Under the pieces are notes generated by a model that searched no databases, was not told the origin of the DNA, and saw only the letters and a program-made list of their open reading frames with translations. The position numbers and the translations under genes are program-made. A DNA stretch of 64,000 nt from Coccinella septempunctata (lineage: Eukaryota; Arthropoda; Insecta; Coleoptera; Coccinellidae): NCBI RefSeq assembly GCF_907165205.1, contig NC_058191.1, positions 12,960,501-13,024,500 on the forward strand, written 5' to 3'. Numbering within the stretch: position 1 is the stretch's first letter; the number at the start of each line of letters is the position of its first letter. Positions 1-8,752 of this stretch are shown piece after piece.

Positions 1-533
1 CAGTAGAAAAATATACAACACATACAGCATAAATATATTGAGTATAGAATATAACCCATATATTTGAATAGCTCTTTCAATAGCATCCAATAATTTTAGT
101 CGTCTCTTGTCTCGAGTCATTTGAATAAAACTTCTTATCTTATACTGTATCTATTTCCTTGGCCTCCACATCCATATGCAAGAGGATGGCATCAGAGACA
201 AACTGATGGCATAATTATTCATTTCCTCCCAAAATACTGCTCGACTTGCCCAAGTTATTGAATACTTTCATGGCCTCAGTACTAATGTAAAATTTACACA
301 ATTTTAGTTCGAACACCATGTTTACTTCGGACATTATGGTGTGAGCAACTCGAAAATTCATTTTTGAAAAGATATATGTAGGTAATATAAATTCAAAATA
401 GAATAGACTTTTTCAATCGTATTTGACAATCAGCTGTTTATGACAGCGGAGAACACAACACGTCATGTGAGAATGTAGGAAGGAGTGGGGATTGTCGCTG
501 GCGACACTACGAAGCTCTGAGAACTAGACTTAT
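1..533. other. Left flank of the tandem array, no gene seen
   Basis: AT-rich sequence that I do not find repeated elsewhere in the window. No reading frame or RNA gene is supported. It ends at a chimeric junction with a displaced piece of the tandem unit at 534, so it is probably the single-copy or older flank on the left side of the array. Confidence 0.5.
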
Positions 534-629
534 GTTGGACACACTTTTCGTCGTATTTCAGTACCTAAGAGGCCCTTCCAGTTCTTATAGAGTTCAATGG
601 CTTACGCAGAGAGATTTTGGCTCTGACTT
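534..629 (+). repeat. Displaced 96-bp piece of the unit at the array edge
   Basis: These 96 bases match 1572-1667 of unit 1 with one visible mismatch (G for C within TTATAGA.TTC). The block ends in ACTT and joins directly to the unit start at 630; elsewhere the base before each unit start is also preceded by ACTT. The shared ACTT suggests a microhomology-mediated or template-switch join at the array edge. No coding role is evident. Confidence 0.8.
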
Positions 630-2294
630 GAGTTTTAGTGGAATAGGTAGTTGTTATTAAGGTCATCAAAATCTTTACTAATATCTGAACTCATAAAGGT
701 TTCTATTTCATTATCCTGTCTACTAAAGTAATAATCTCATTCCTTCTAAGCTTGAGGGTTGATTTCGAAAAAGATTTTGGCAAATTTAGAAGAATTTTTG
801 GGAAAGCGTCTGGTTGTAGTTTTGGGTTTTTCAATAATAACATTTTAGTGGTTCCATCCGGAAGTAAATATTTCACATCCCTAATAATATCACTTTCCTC
901 AAAATGTTTCTCGCAAACCGAGCTATAAGCGAGGCTCGAGCGACGCTATAAGTGCTTGGAGTGAAATTTTTTCGTGGGATAGCTTTTACCCATAAGCTTA
1001 AGGTTTTCATCTTTTGGAAACTTGAAACAACTTACATCATTTCTGTTTTAGGAAAATAATGATTGCTTCTGCAGGAGGGAAAACAACATTTTCACAACAT
1101 TTTTCACACTAGTTGATCTCGATATCAAATTATCTCACCCAAATTTCGGAAGAAGATTCGCCCAGAACTAGACGAGATCCGCTTCACTTCAAACTATATC
1201 GCACTTATTTCTCGCCGGTTTTTCACGAAAATTCAACGATTTATCGAACATAAACAACACCACGTGTGAAACCTTTCGAACTAACTGCTGTACTGAATGA
1301 TATCTCGACATTCTCGACGTTACGCTTACGCCATTGAACACTAAGAGAACTGGAAGGGCATGCAGGAAAACTGAGGAAGACTGAAAGGGAAGATGTAGAG
1401 AAATCTATCTCTCTCTGAGCTCTGTCAATTGGTTTATAACGATGTAAACAAAAACAACCCGGGGCGGGGCGTTCGAGTGAGACGACTGCTGCGTCTGACG
1501 TCTGATGCGGTTATTCGATTGGTTGCCGAACCATTAGAAAGAGATTGGGTTGCTCTACATCTTCCGTCTCAGTTGGACACACTTTTCGTCGTATTTCAGT
1601 ACCTAAGAGGCCCTTCCAGTTCTTATAGACTTCAATGGCTTACGCAGAGAGATTTTGGCTCTGACTTACGCTTCGAATTTCTGTGCCTACAGGCGACGTT
1701 GCCGCTGTGGCGTTGTTCCGGGCTATTCCTTTAGAAGGCTCAAGGCTGTGAGTAGGCGCTGTTGCCAAATCAAAAACCAGAAACAAAACGTTTTGAATTT
1801 TAAAACCCCATATTTATAGAATGATTTTGAATAGTTTTCGCGGTGCATTTGGAAAAATCATGAATGAAACTCATAATTATTCAGTTTAAACTTGCATATG
1901 CATTGATAACCCAAATTGAGAAATCCCCCTCTTTTGATATGGCTCTTTTCCGCGAAACCCCAGGCAACTGATCCATAAGTCAGTTGAGGCCTAGCAACGG
2001 CTTCAATAATCTTCAATTTTGTCTACTTTTCAAAATAAATTATCTCTTGCTTTAGTAAGTTATAATAATTCCAATCATTCAAGTGTAGAAATTACTCCAA
2101 TGCAAATAATCAAGGCAGATTTAAATTATTCATTATTGTAATATATTTGTTACAATTTCATATTTTATATTGTCATGTGTCAAACTCCCCACTAAGTCAA
2201 AATATGTTCTGATTGCGATCTGATGTAAAAATGAATCAGTGGTATTGTAGCAACAGGATATTGAAGTATACGTCATAAAAAAGTCGTTTTTTAA
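630..2294. other. Unit 1 left segment, no gene recognised
   Basis: About 1.65 kb without a convincing protein. The only longer frame (1429-1734) opens at a TTG, has no recognisable domain and is not called. A locally GC-rich patch near 1455-1530 stands out. The equivalent segments are 10751-12414, 27274-28938, 47716-49380 and 58647-60311; unit 1 differs by an extra T near 1006 and scattered substitutions. Confidence 0.5.
1455..1530. promoter_or_regulatory. GC-box/CCAAT-like patch (possible old promoter)
   Basis: GGGGCGGGGC at 1461-1470 is a GC-box-type sequence, and an inverted CCAAT box (ATTGG) lies at about 1518, inside CpG-rich DNA that contrasts with the AT-rich surroundings. The patch is repeated in the other units about 10120, 26644, 47086 and 58017 bases further on. 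No transcript start or downstream gene can be assigned, so a promoter role is only inference. Confidence 0.2.
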
Positions 2295-3344
2295 TTGTTG
2301 CAAAGCGATAGATATCATTCAAATACATCACATAATTTGGCGACGAGAATAAAAGAGTTCATCAGACTAGTTGAAGTGTGTTTTGATAGTGGATATTTTG
2401 TTCATGCTGGTGTTTTTTTCAAACAACTAGAAGGTACTGCCATGGGATCACCCACTAGTCCTATTTTGGCCAACTTAGTCATGAATGAGGTGTTTGAGTT
2501 TGTGAAGAGTCGTTTAAACTTTGATGTACCACTTATGAAAATGTATGTAGATGATACCATCCTATTAGTACCATTTTTGGATCCTTTGTTGATGAGGGAT
2601 GGGAACAATATCATTAAAAATTGGTCCACTAACAGTAACCGTTGCCTTAATTTTTCAAGTAACCACAGTATGCAACAAAAATTGAATGTAATGAATAACT
2701 TGATAAGTAGAGTTTTAAAATTGAGTAATGAAAAATATAAACGAGAAAACCTTTCGAAAATAAAGAGTATCTTAAAAAACAATAATTACCCATCTTATTT
2801 AATCAGCAGGTTGTTGGATAATCACTTGAGACCTAAGATTGACATGACATCTACAGTCCCGCAAGGGGATGTCAAATATTTTAGATTTCTTTACCTCCCT
2901 AAATTAAGTAATAAAATAAATCACATTTTCGAGAATTTTTGCTGCAGTTGTGCATTTTATATCGTAAAGACCACGAAAATATTCTTTACTCGTTTGAAGG
3001 ATAGAGTACCAGACCAGTTTAGAACTGAATTAATATATAAAATTCCTTGTCATAATTGTGATAGTTGCTATATTGGCCAAACGAAGAAGTACTCGAAAGA
3101 AAGAATTAGACAACATGAATGTGACACTAACAATTTTGATAATAGGAATAAAACCGCTTAAGCTGATCATTCTTTTAAGACAGGTCATAAATTCAACTTT
3201 GAGCGAGTGTCAATTCTGTATAATGAATGTCGCCAATACAGCCGTAATATAAGTGAAATGATACATATAAAAACAAATAAAACAGTAAACCATAGGGAAG
3301 ATGTGCAAGGTCTCAGCTCATTGTTCAACAGCTTATTGATTTGA
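2295..3344 (+). pseudogene. Penelope-like RT/GIY-YIG protein, truncated and interrupted (unit 1)
   Basis: Same frame as the 349-codon version in units 2-5, but a CTTTAG to CTTAAG change makes a stop at 3159-3161 after 288 codons. This cuts off the end of the GIY-YIG endonuclease domain. The RT part, with GTAMGSPTSPILANLV and YVDD, is unchanged. The upstream in-frame stop TAA lies at 2292-2294 and the first triplet of the open frame is TTG, so no real start codon is present: the element is 5'-truncated. The frame would resume to 3344 without the stop. Confidence 0.85.
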
Positions 3345-3825
3345 TGTTGTTGGTTGGAATAATATGTTTCTTTGTACTTGCTAATCGAGAGATTTCAATT
3401 GTTATAATATATTGTTTGTGTCGTTATCTGTAACTTTATAGTAATTTGGTTCTGTGACGTTTATTTATTGTAATTAGATTATGTTATATTTGATTCTATT
3501 GAACATTAGATTAGGGACAACACCAAATTTGTGGCTTCTATGTAACATAAAGCATAATATTCTTTGATTTCACCTGCAAATTTGAATTGATCGCCGTGCA
3601 TGTTTGAGCAGATATGAATACATCGACTTATTGTAGTAATTTATATATGGATAGTTCCACCTAAATTGTTTTCAACTAGGTGAATGTGGAAACCATAGTA
3701 TGATTAAAAATTATCACCTGTAAATTCATGTATATTTCAGCCTTGAGAAAGGAGAAACTCGAGCTCCGAAACGTCGGCGTTGTTAAAAGTCGTTTATTTA
3801 TTAAAGTCCAATTACCTGATATATG
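3345..3825 (+). other. Penelope-like 3' non-coding tail (unit 1)
   Basis: AT-rich non-coding sequence between the end of the GIY-YIG frame and the first recognisable gypsy codons. Probably the 3' part of the Penelope-like element. It includes the hammerhead-like motif at 3741-3780. The precise 3' end of the element is not visible. Confidence 0.45.
3741..3780 (+). other. Hammerhead-ribozyme-like motif of the Penelope-like tail (unit 1)
   Basis: Reads CCTTGAGAAAGG, then GAG-AAA-CTC, then CTCCGAAACGTC. GGAG and CTCC can pair as a stem II, and CGAAAC-GTC matches the 3' side of a minimal hammerhead core. The 5' core (CTTGAGA instead of CTGANGA) is degenerate, so cleavage is doubtful. Hammerhead motifs in the pseudo-LTRs of Penelope-like elements are established knowledge. 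Confidence 0.35.
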
Positions 3826-4219
3826 ACTTTGTTAAAGATTATGAGGCCAGAATTGATTTACAAATAGATAAATATTGTAACAAAAGACCGTATAGGTGTA
3901 CTATGAAAGATAAAACAGAAATCGAATCACAAATTGCAGAACTCTTAAAAAAAGAAATTATTTAGGAATCCTATAGCCCGTTCGCAGCACCGGTCAAAAT
4001 AAATTTTTATAATGAATATATACCAAAAAGTGCCATAATTCATGAGTTAAATGAGGCACAAAAAAGAAAGAAAGCTATATACCAAGAAACACTAGCAGTC
4101 CTAGAAGCAGTACTTCATTGGCAACACCTGTTGATGGGAAGAACATTCAACTAAGTGTTTATTGCCATTAACCACTTCAGGATCTGAATATAAAAACGAG
4201 ACCAGATGAAGAATAAGGC
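3826..4219 (+). pseudogene. Ty3/gypsy pol relic: RT start fused to RNase H end (unit 1)
   Basis: Conceptual + reading gives an RT entry segment (KRPYRCTMKDKTEIE, then ELLKKEII, a TAG stop at 3963-3965, then SYSPFAAPV), the usual gypsy RPYR...I..S.SP.A.PV block. It jumps within about 40 codons to an RNase H segment (QETLAVLEAVLHWQHLLMGR). Most of the RT, including its YxDD motif, is missing, so an internal deletion is evident. Units 2-5 carry the same deletion, so it predates amplification. In unit 1 the stretch runs without interruption into segment A. Confidence 0.75.
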
Positions 4220-4752
4220 CCTCACTCTCTTTCTGTCACAGTTTGATATGGAGATAAAATACAATTCTGGAAAGTACAATTTAAAAGCAGACTGTCTCAG
4301 TAGGAATGCAGTGTTAGAAGCAGAAAATAATAAAGAAGAAAAATTGAGAACAGTAAATTGGGTTAGTCTTCAAGATGGATAATGGATCAAAAAAACAATA
4401 AGAATATCAGGATAGAAGATAAAAGTTTAATACAAAGAAAAGATGGTTTTTTCAAGAAGAAAAACAAAAGAGAAAAAATTATTCTGACGGAAGAATGCAG
4501 TAGGGATCTAATAAAAAAAATTCACTATAAAATGGGTCATATTGGGATTAATCAGATGATATCCATACTTTCACCTTATTATACATCACTAATTTTCTTG
4601 AATAATATAAAAAACCTATGTTCAACCTGATGCGAGACCCGCATAAAGAATAAAACAAGAATTAAGAATAATTATGGCTCGCTTTCACAACTAGATCCAT
4701 CAAAAGAGCCATTCGAAATAGTATCTATAGATACAATTGGTGGATTTGGCGA
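4220..4752 (+). pseudogene. Gypsy RNase H/integrase segment A (unit 1)
   Basis: Begins CTCACTCTCTTTCTGTC. It encodes the RNase H C-terminus (LSQFDMEIKYN...ADCLSR), an integrase zinc-binding region (HYKMGH and LCST, then a stop before the next Cys) and the first catalytic Asp of the integrase core (FEIVSIDTIGGF) near 4715-4745. The open part (4382-4630) is 82 codons. The same segment begins again at 4753, so this is the first of a tandem pair with a period of about 533 bp. It cannot encode a working integrase. Confidence 0.8.
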
Positions 4753-4942
4753 CCTCACTCTCTTTCTGTCACAGTTTGATATGGAGATAAAATACAACCC
4801 TGAAAAGTACAATTTAGAAGCAAACTGTCTTAGTAGGAATGCAGTGTTGGAAGCAGAAAAAAATCAAGAAGAAATATTGAGAACAGTAAATTGTGTTTGT
4901 CTTCAAGATGTAATAATGGATCAAAAAAACAATAAGAGTATC
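4753..4942 (+). pseudogene. Gypsy segment B, left piece (unit 1)
   Basis: Second copy of segment A, starting at the same CCTCACTCTC sequence and with slightly different RNase H codons (ANCLSR for ADCLSR). It is broken by the foldback-like element at 4943. Its last bases, GAGTATC (4936-4942), are the left target-site copy; intact segment A reads GAATATC here (around 4406). Confidence 0.8.
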
Positions 4943-5880
4943 ACTCATGTGAAGTTGGCGCCGACTTTTTCGAAAAATACAATTTTTTTTGGAGTTCTGG
5001 GTAGATTTGGAAGAGTTCTGGAGTTCCTGATGAAAATTTTGAATAGTTCCGGCAAATCGTGGATTTTAATGAAAAAAACAATTTGGTGGCGCTAATTTCA
5101 CGCGACGCCGTCTTTCTCGAAAAAATTAGTTCTGATGCTGTCTTCGTTGAAGAAGGAAGAGTTCTAGAGTTCTTGATAGATTTTAGAAAGAGTTCTGCGA
5201 AAATCAAAAAAAAAATTAGTACACAGGTTTTTGACTCTCGAAAAAAATCATTTTGAGAAAAAAAAATTGGAGATATTTCAGTTCTGATCAGAGTTCTGAA
5301 TAGCGCTCAAAGAGTTCTACAAAATATTTCAAGTGACTTTTATCGAAAAAACAAAACTTTTCAATTTATCAGCAAAAATATGATCAGAAATTTGAAAACC
5401 AATATTTCCTATGTTGGCAATACTTGATCGCAGAAGAGTTCTGATAAGAGTTCTGAATAGCGCTCGAAGAGTTCTACAAAATATGTCAAGTGACTTTTAT
5501 CAAAAAAACAAAACTTTTCAATTTATCAGCAAAAATAAGGTCAGGAATTTGAAAGTTTATATTTCCCATGTTGGCAAAACTTGATCGCAGAGAGTTCTGA
5601 TGAGAGTTCTGAATAGCGCTCAAAGAGTTCTACAAAATATGTCAAGTGATTTCTATCGAAAAAACAAAACTTTTCAATTTATCAGCAAAAATAAGGTCAG
5701 GAATTTGGAAATTTATATTTTCTATGTTGGCAAAACTTGATCGCAGAAGAGTTCTGAATAGCTCTCGAAGAGTTCTAAATAATATGTAAAGTGACTTTTA
5801 TCCAAAAAACAAAACATTTCAATTCATCAACAAAAATAAGTTCGGGAATTTTAAAATTTATATTTCCTAATTGAACTCGA
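4943..5880 (+). repeat. Left inverted arm with four ~150-bp tandem repeats (unit 1)
   Basis: About 345 bp of terminal sequence is followed by four repeats starting with GAGTTCTGAATAG at 5291, 5448, 5604 and 5749 (steps 157, 156, 145). Each contains AACAAAACTTTTCAATTTAT and ends near CTTGATCGCAGA. The last repeat is the most diverged. GAGTTCT is over-represented through the whole arm. Short frames here are chance frames in repeats. Confidence 0.85.
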
Positions 5881-6859
5881 AATTTTTTCAAATTTCGGAA
5901 TTTATTGATTAGAAGGCTCACAAAAGGATTTAGTTTTTGAGATGCGTCCTATGCTATTTGATGTTAATTAGTCGATGACATACTCAAACGGGGAAATAAA
6001 AATAAATCGTGTCTTCCCGATAGGGCAAGTGGATAAGTAATGAAGGAAATTAATGCAGCAATTTAGATGAATATGCATGATGAAAAAATATACTTACTTT
6101 TGAGTCCGTTGAAAAGGCCTCGTAACAGAAAATATACACCAACAAAAAATTGAGACGGTTATTCCGTTATTTCACTGATATCCTCGAATCGAACTTTCGA
6201 CATTTTCACAAGCTAGGTAGCTATATACCAAGTATTGAACCGAATATCAACTCAAGATAGATTTGAATTTGCTCGTCTTCTTCTACAATCTACAACTTCG
6301 AGGCAGAACAGATGTTCAGTCTCAGATGAAGCTTTTTAAGGAATATTTTGGTGCAAGAAAATCCGCAATATGGTGTTAAAACTTCATCATCTGTTTTGTA
6401 TTCTCCCATTTTCGAAAGAAGCCATATGACAGTTCAGATATTATTGCTTCAAAGACACTTGCCGACAACAGAATGAAGTTTTATTGCATCCCATTTCTAA
6501 TATTGGAATCCTAGGGTATCGATAGAAAAATACCTGAACTATGAAGAATACGGGTTATCCGAAGATTTAAGAATGTTATTTTAGCCTTGGGTTGAATAAT
6601 CAAAAATTCTAGGATATTTTGAAATTAAATTTTTTGAATAGAACATACACGTAAATTTTGAATTATTAATTTCCATTAAGTTTTCACGGTGCATTGCTAA
6701 AATAGAAGGTGATTTTTCAAGCGTTGTTTTATTAAAAATCGAATAAAACACTCAATTTGCAACATATAGGTATTCAAAATTTTCATTGGAATTGATAACT
6801 TGGCCTTTACCATTTACATTTTAAAGATAACTTCATGTAAATATTGTCCGCTGCTCTGT
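5881..6859. other. Foldback interior, no gene recognised (unit 1)
   Basis: AT-rich sequence between the left arm and the transposase relic. No frame or RNA gene is supported. The equivalent sequence in unit 3 is the landing site of the second non-LTR element. Confidence 0.4.
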
Positions 6860-6989
6860 TTCAAAAGGTTTATTCGGAAGGTCAAATTTTTCGAGCATTT
6901 CTGCCTGTATTCCGAGAATTACAGGTGTTATGTTATCCTGTAAGGCTTCAATCGTGTTCGGTTTGTCCACATACTACTAACGACATTAC
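6860..6989 (-). pseudogene. Tc1/mariner-like transposase C-terminal relic, cut at TTAC (unit 1)
   Basis: Reading the - strand gives TIEALQDNITPVILGI then QAEMLEKFDLPNKP, the C-terminal region of an insect DDE transposase of the DLTPLDFFLWGYVKS type. Upstream codons that are present in units 2 and 3 (PRSCDLMPLDYF) are missing because the sequence jumps at TTAC (6986-6989) straight into the right arm. Unit 1 therefore has the deleted form. Confidence 0.6.
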
Positions 6990-7004
6990 GAAATTAGTAG
7001 TACG

Positions 7005-7752
7005 AGAAAAATTTTCAAATTCCTGACCTTATTTTTGCTGATAAATTGAAAAGTTTTGTTTTTTCGATAAAAGCCACTCGACATATTTTGTAGAACTCTT
7101 CGAGCGCTATTCAGAACTCTCATCAGAACTCTCCTGCGATCAAGTATTGCCAACATAGGAAATATTGGTTTTCAAATTCCTGACCTTATTTTTGCTGATA
7201 AATTGAAAAGTTTTGTTTTTTCGATAAAAGTCACTTGACATATTTCGTAGAACTCTTCGAGCGCTATTCAGAACTCTTCTGCGATCAAGGATTGCCAACA
7301 TAGGAAATATTCAAATTTCTGACCTTATTTTTGCTGAGGAATTGAGAAGTTTTGTTTTTTCGATAAAAGTCACTTGACATATTTTGTAGAACTCTTTGAG
7401 CGCTATTCAGAACTCTGATCAGAACTGAAATATCTCCAATTTTTTTCTCTCAAAATGATTTTTTTCTAGAGTCAAAAACCTGTGTTCTAATTTTTTTTTT
7501 TGATTTTCGCAGAACTCATCAAGAATTCTAAACTCTTCCTTCTTCAACGAAAAACAACATCAGAACTCATTTTTTCGAAAAAGACGGCGCCGCGTGAAGT
7601 TAGCGCCACCAATTTGTATTTTTCATTAGAATCCACGATTTGCCGGAACTATTCGAAAGTTTTTATCAGGGACTCCAGAACTCTTTCAAATCTACCCAAG
7701 ACTCCAAAAAAAAAGTATTTTTCGAAAAAGTCGGCACCAACTTCACATGAGT
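7005..7752 (-). repeat. Right inverted arm with three ~150-bp tandem repeats (unit 1)
   Basis: Reverse complement of the left arm. The repeat marker CTATTCAGAACTC occurs at about 7107, 7264 and 7403. It is followed by a terminal part matching the left end, with small indels and substitutions. One repeat fewer than the left arm, so the arms are not being kept identical. Confidence 0.85.
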
Positions 7753-8222
7753 GAATTTCAGGATAAAAGATAAAAGTTTAATAGAAAGAAAAGGTGTTTT
7801 TTTTTCAAGAAGAAAACCAAAACAGAAAAAAATAATTCTGACGGAAGAATTCAGTAGGGATCTAATAAAAAAAAATTCACTCCAACATGGGTCATATTGG
7901 GATTAATCAAATGATATCCATGCTTTCACCTTATTATACATAACTTAATTTCTTGAATAATATGAAAAACCTATGTTCAACCTGATGCGAGTCCCGCATA
8001 AAGAATAAAACAAGAATTAAAAATAATTATGGCTCGCTTTCACAACTAGTCTATCAAAAGAGCCATTCGAAATAGTATCTATAGATACAATTGGTGGATT
8101 TGGCGACCTCACTCTCTTTCTGTCACAGTTTGATACAACACAAGTAGATCAACCAAAAAATATCTGCATTTATTAGTGGATCACTTAGATATGCATTTAT
8201 TCTGACTTCTAAAACACAAATG
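7753..8222 (+). pseudogene. Gypsy segment B, right piece: integrase zinc region and core start (unit 1)
   Basis: Resumes the gypsy sequence after the foldback element, from target copy GAATTTC (7753-7759). It repeats the zinc-binding stretch and the core Asp (about 8066-8105). From 8106 it carries about 30 extra bases (CTCACTCTCTTTCTGTCACA and on) that match the A/B junction. Units 2 and 3 lack them and read directly into the integrase core (STKKYLHLLVDHL). A frameshift follows near 8190. Confidence 0.75.
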
Positions 8223-8276
8223 AGCTCAGATTTCATAAAATTTTATGAAATCTGAGCTGTTTGATAATTATCAAAC
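8223..8276. repeat. Two abutting perfect palindromes, 36 and 18 bp (unit 1)
   Basis: 8223-8258 is a perfect 36-bp palindrome centred on ATAAAATTTTAT with outer arms AGCTCAGATTTC. 8259-8276, GTTTGATAATTATCAAAC, is a perfect 18-bp palindrome with no spacer between the two. They interrupt the integrase core reading. Either could extrude as a hairpin. The same pair is present in units 2, 3 and 4. Confidence 0.95.
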
Positions 8277-8505
8277 AGTTTTGGAAGAGGGAAACATAAA
8301 AAAATTTCAACCGATCAATATCCAGGAATTGAAAGTAGGAGTAAAGTATAATTTGAAGGGAGATAGAAAGACTGCATTGGAAAATAGTATAAAATACCAC
8401 CAATATAACAAAAAAGTATTTGACGCACGTAGAAAGGATTATAACTTCAAAGTTGACGGACATTTTGACGGATGTTTTCCAGTGACGGACTTCTTGAACG
8501 ATTGA
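8245..8505 (+). pseudogene. Gypsy integrase C-terminal remnant (unit 1)
   Basis: 86-codon frame opening at an ATG inside the 36-bp palindrome. Residues 45-72 (ALENSIKYHQYNKKVFDARR, then KDYNFKV) match the pattern at the end of gypsy integrases, where a basic helix precedes the FKVGD-type beta domain. The Gly-Asp is replaced by Asp-Gly and the rest runs into the GACGGA cluster. The frame is identical in units 2-4. I infer a relic, not a functional protein. Confidence 0.6.
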
Positions 8506-8530
8506 CGGACTGTCGGTCACAATGACGGAC
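8453..8530 (+). repeat. Five TGACGGA motifs in 78 bp (unit 1)
   Basis: GACGGA begins at 8455, 8467, 8484, 8504 and 8524 (steps 12, 17, 20, 20), each preceded by T and mostly followed by C. Spacing is irregular, so it is a motif cluster more than a clean tandem repeat. It may mark the edge of the gypsy relic or a protein-binding cluster; its function is unknown. Present unchanged in units 2-4. Confidence 0.7.
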
Positions 8531-8752
8531 GTCTGGTAACCTTACTATAAATCAAACAGTTTGGAAAAGCCAAAATTGTTGGATTTGGATTGGAATATTG
8601 ACCTGGGGTGGTTCCCGGAGCATGTTTCCGGATAACATGCCAAAATTTAATTGCATTTCGATATTTATGAAGGTCATTTTGAAAATTTCAACTTATTCAT
8701 AATTTCTGTAAGTTTAGTTATAAAGAAACTCAATATAAAAATAACAATTATC

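Larger units (their letters stand above)
4943..7752. mobile_element. Foldback-like DNA transposon with long inverted arms (unit 1, 2810 bp)
   Basis: The ends are mirror images: ACTCATGTGAAGTTGGCGCC on the left and the reverse complement of ACTCATGTGAAGTTGGTGCC on the right. Similarity continues for more than 700 bp into each arm. Flanks are GAGTATC and GAATTTC, against GAATATC in the uninterrupted paralogue, so the target duplication is 7 bp, or 5 bp if the terminal C/G belongs to the element. The arms contain tandem repeats, as in foldback and Galileo-type elements. No transposase is recognised that clearly belongs to it; the interior holds an older transposase relic. Confidence 0.8.

Noticed and set aside
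1429..1734. 101-codon + frame in the left segment of every unit
   Set aside because: Starts at TTG, has no recognisable domain, sits in a GC-rich patch where long frames occur by chance, and is repeated only because the unit is duplicated.
2402..2782. 126-codon - frame opposite the Penelope-like RT
   Set aside because: Mirror of the RT coding strand; hydrophobic composition comes from the complement of Lys/Asn-rich codons.
4941..5256. Short frames on both strands in the foldback arms (60-90 codons)
   Set aside because: Serine/Lys-rich translations of the GAGTTCT repeats, appearing in both orientations in both arms; no protein family.
5291..5880. Regular repeats considered as a CRISPR-like array
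   Set aside because: Period of 145-157 bp with no constant repeat/variable spacer pattern, repeated in inverted orientation in the other arm; they are arm repeats of a transposon in a eukaryote.
4943..7752. Assigning the foldback element firmly to Galileo or the P superfamily
   Set aside because: The target duplication could be 5 or 7 bp, the termini are not recognised, and no transposase belongs clearly to the element.
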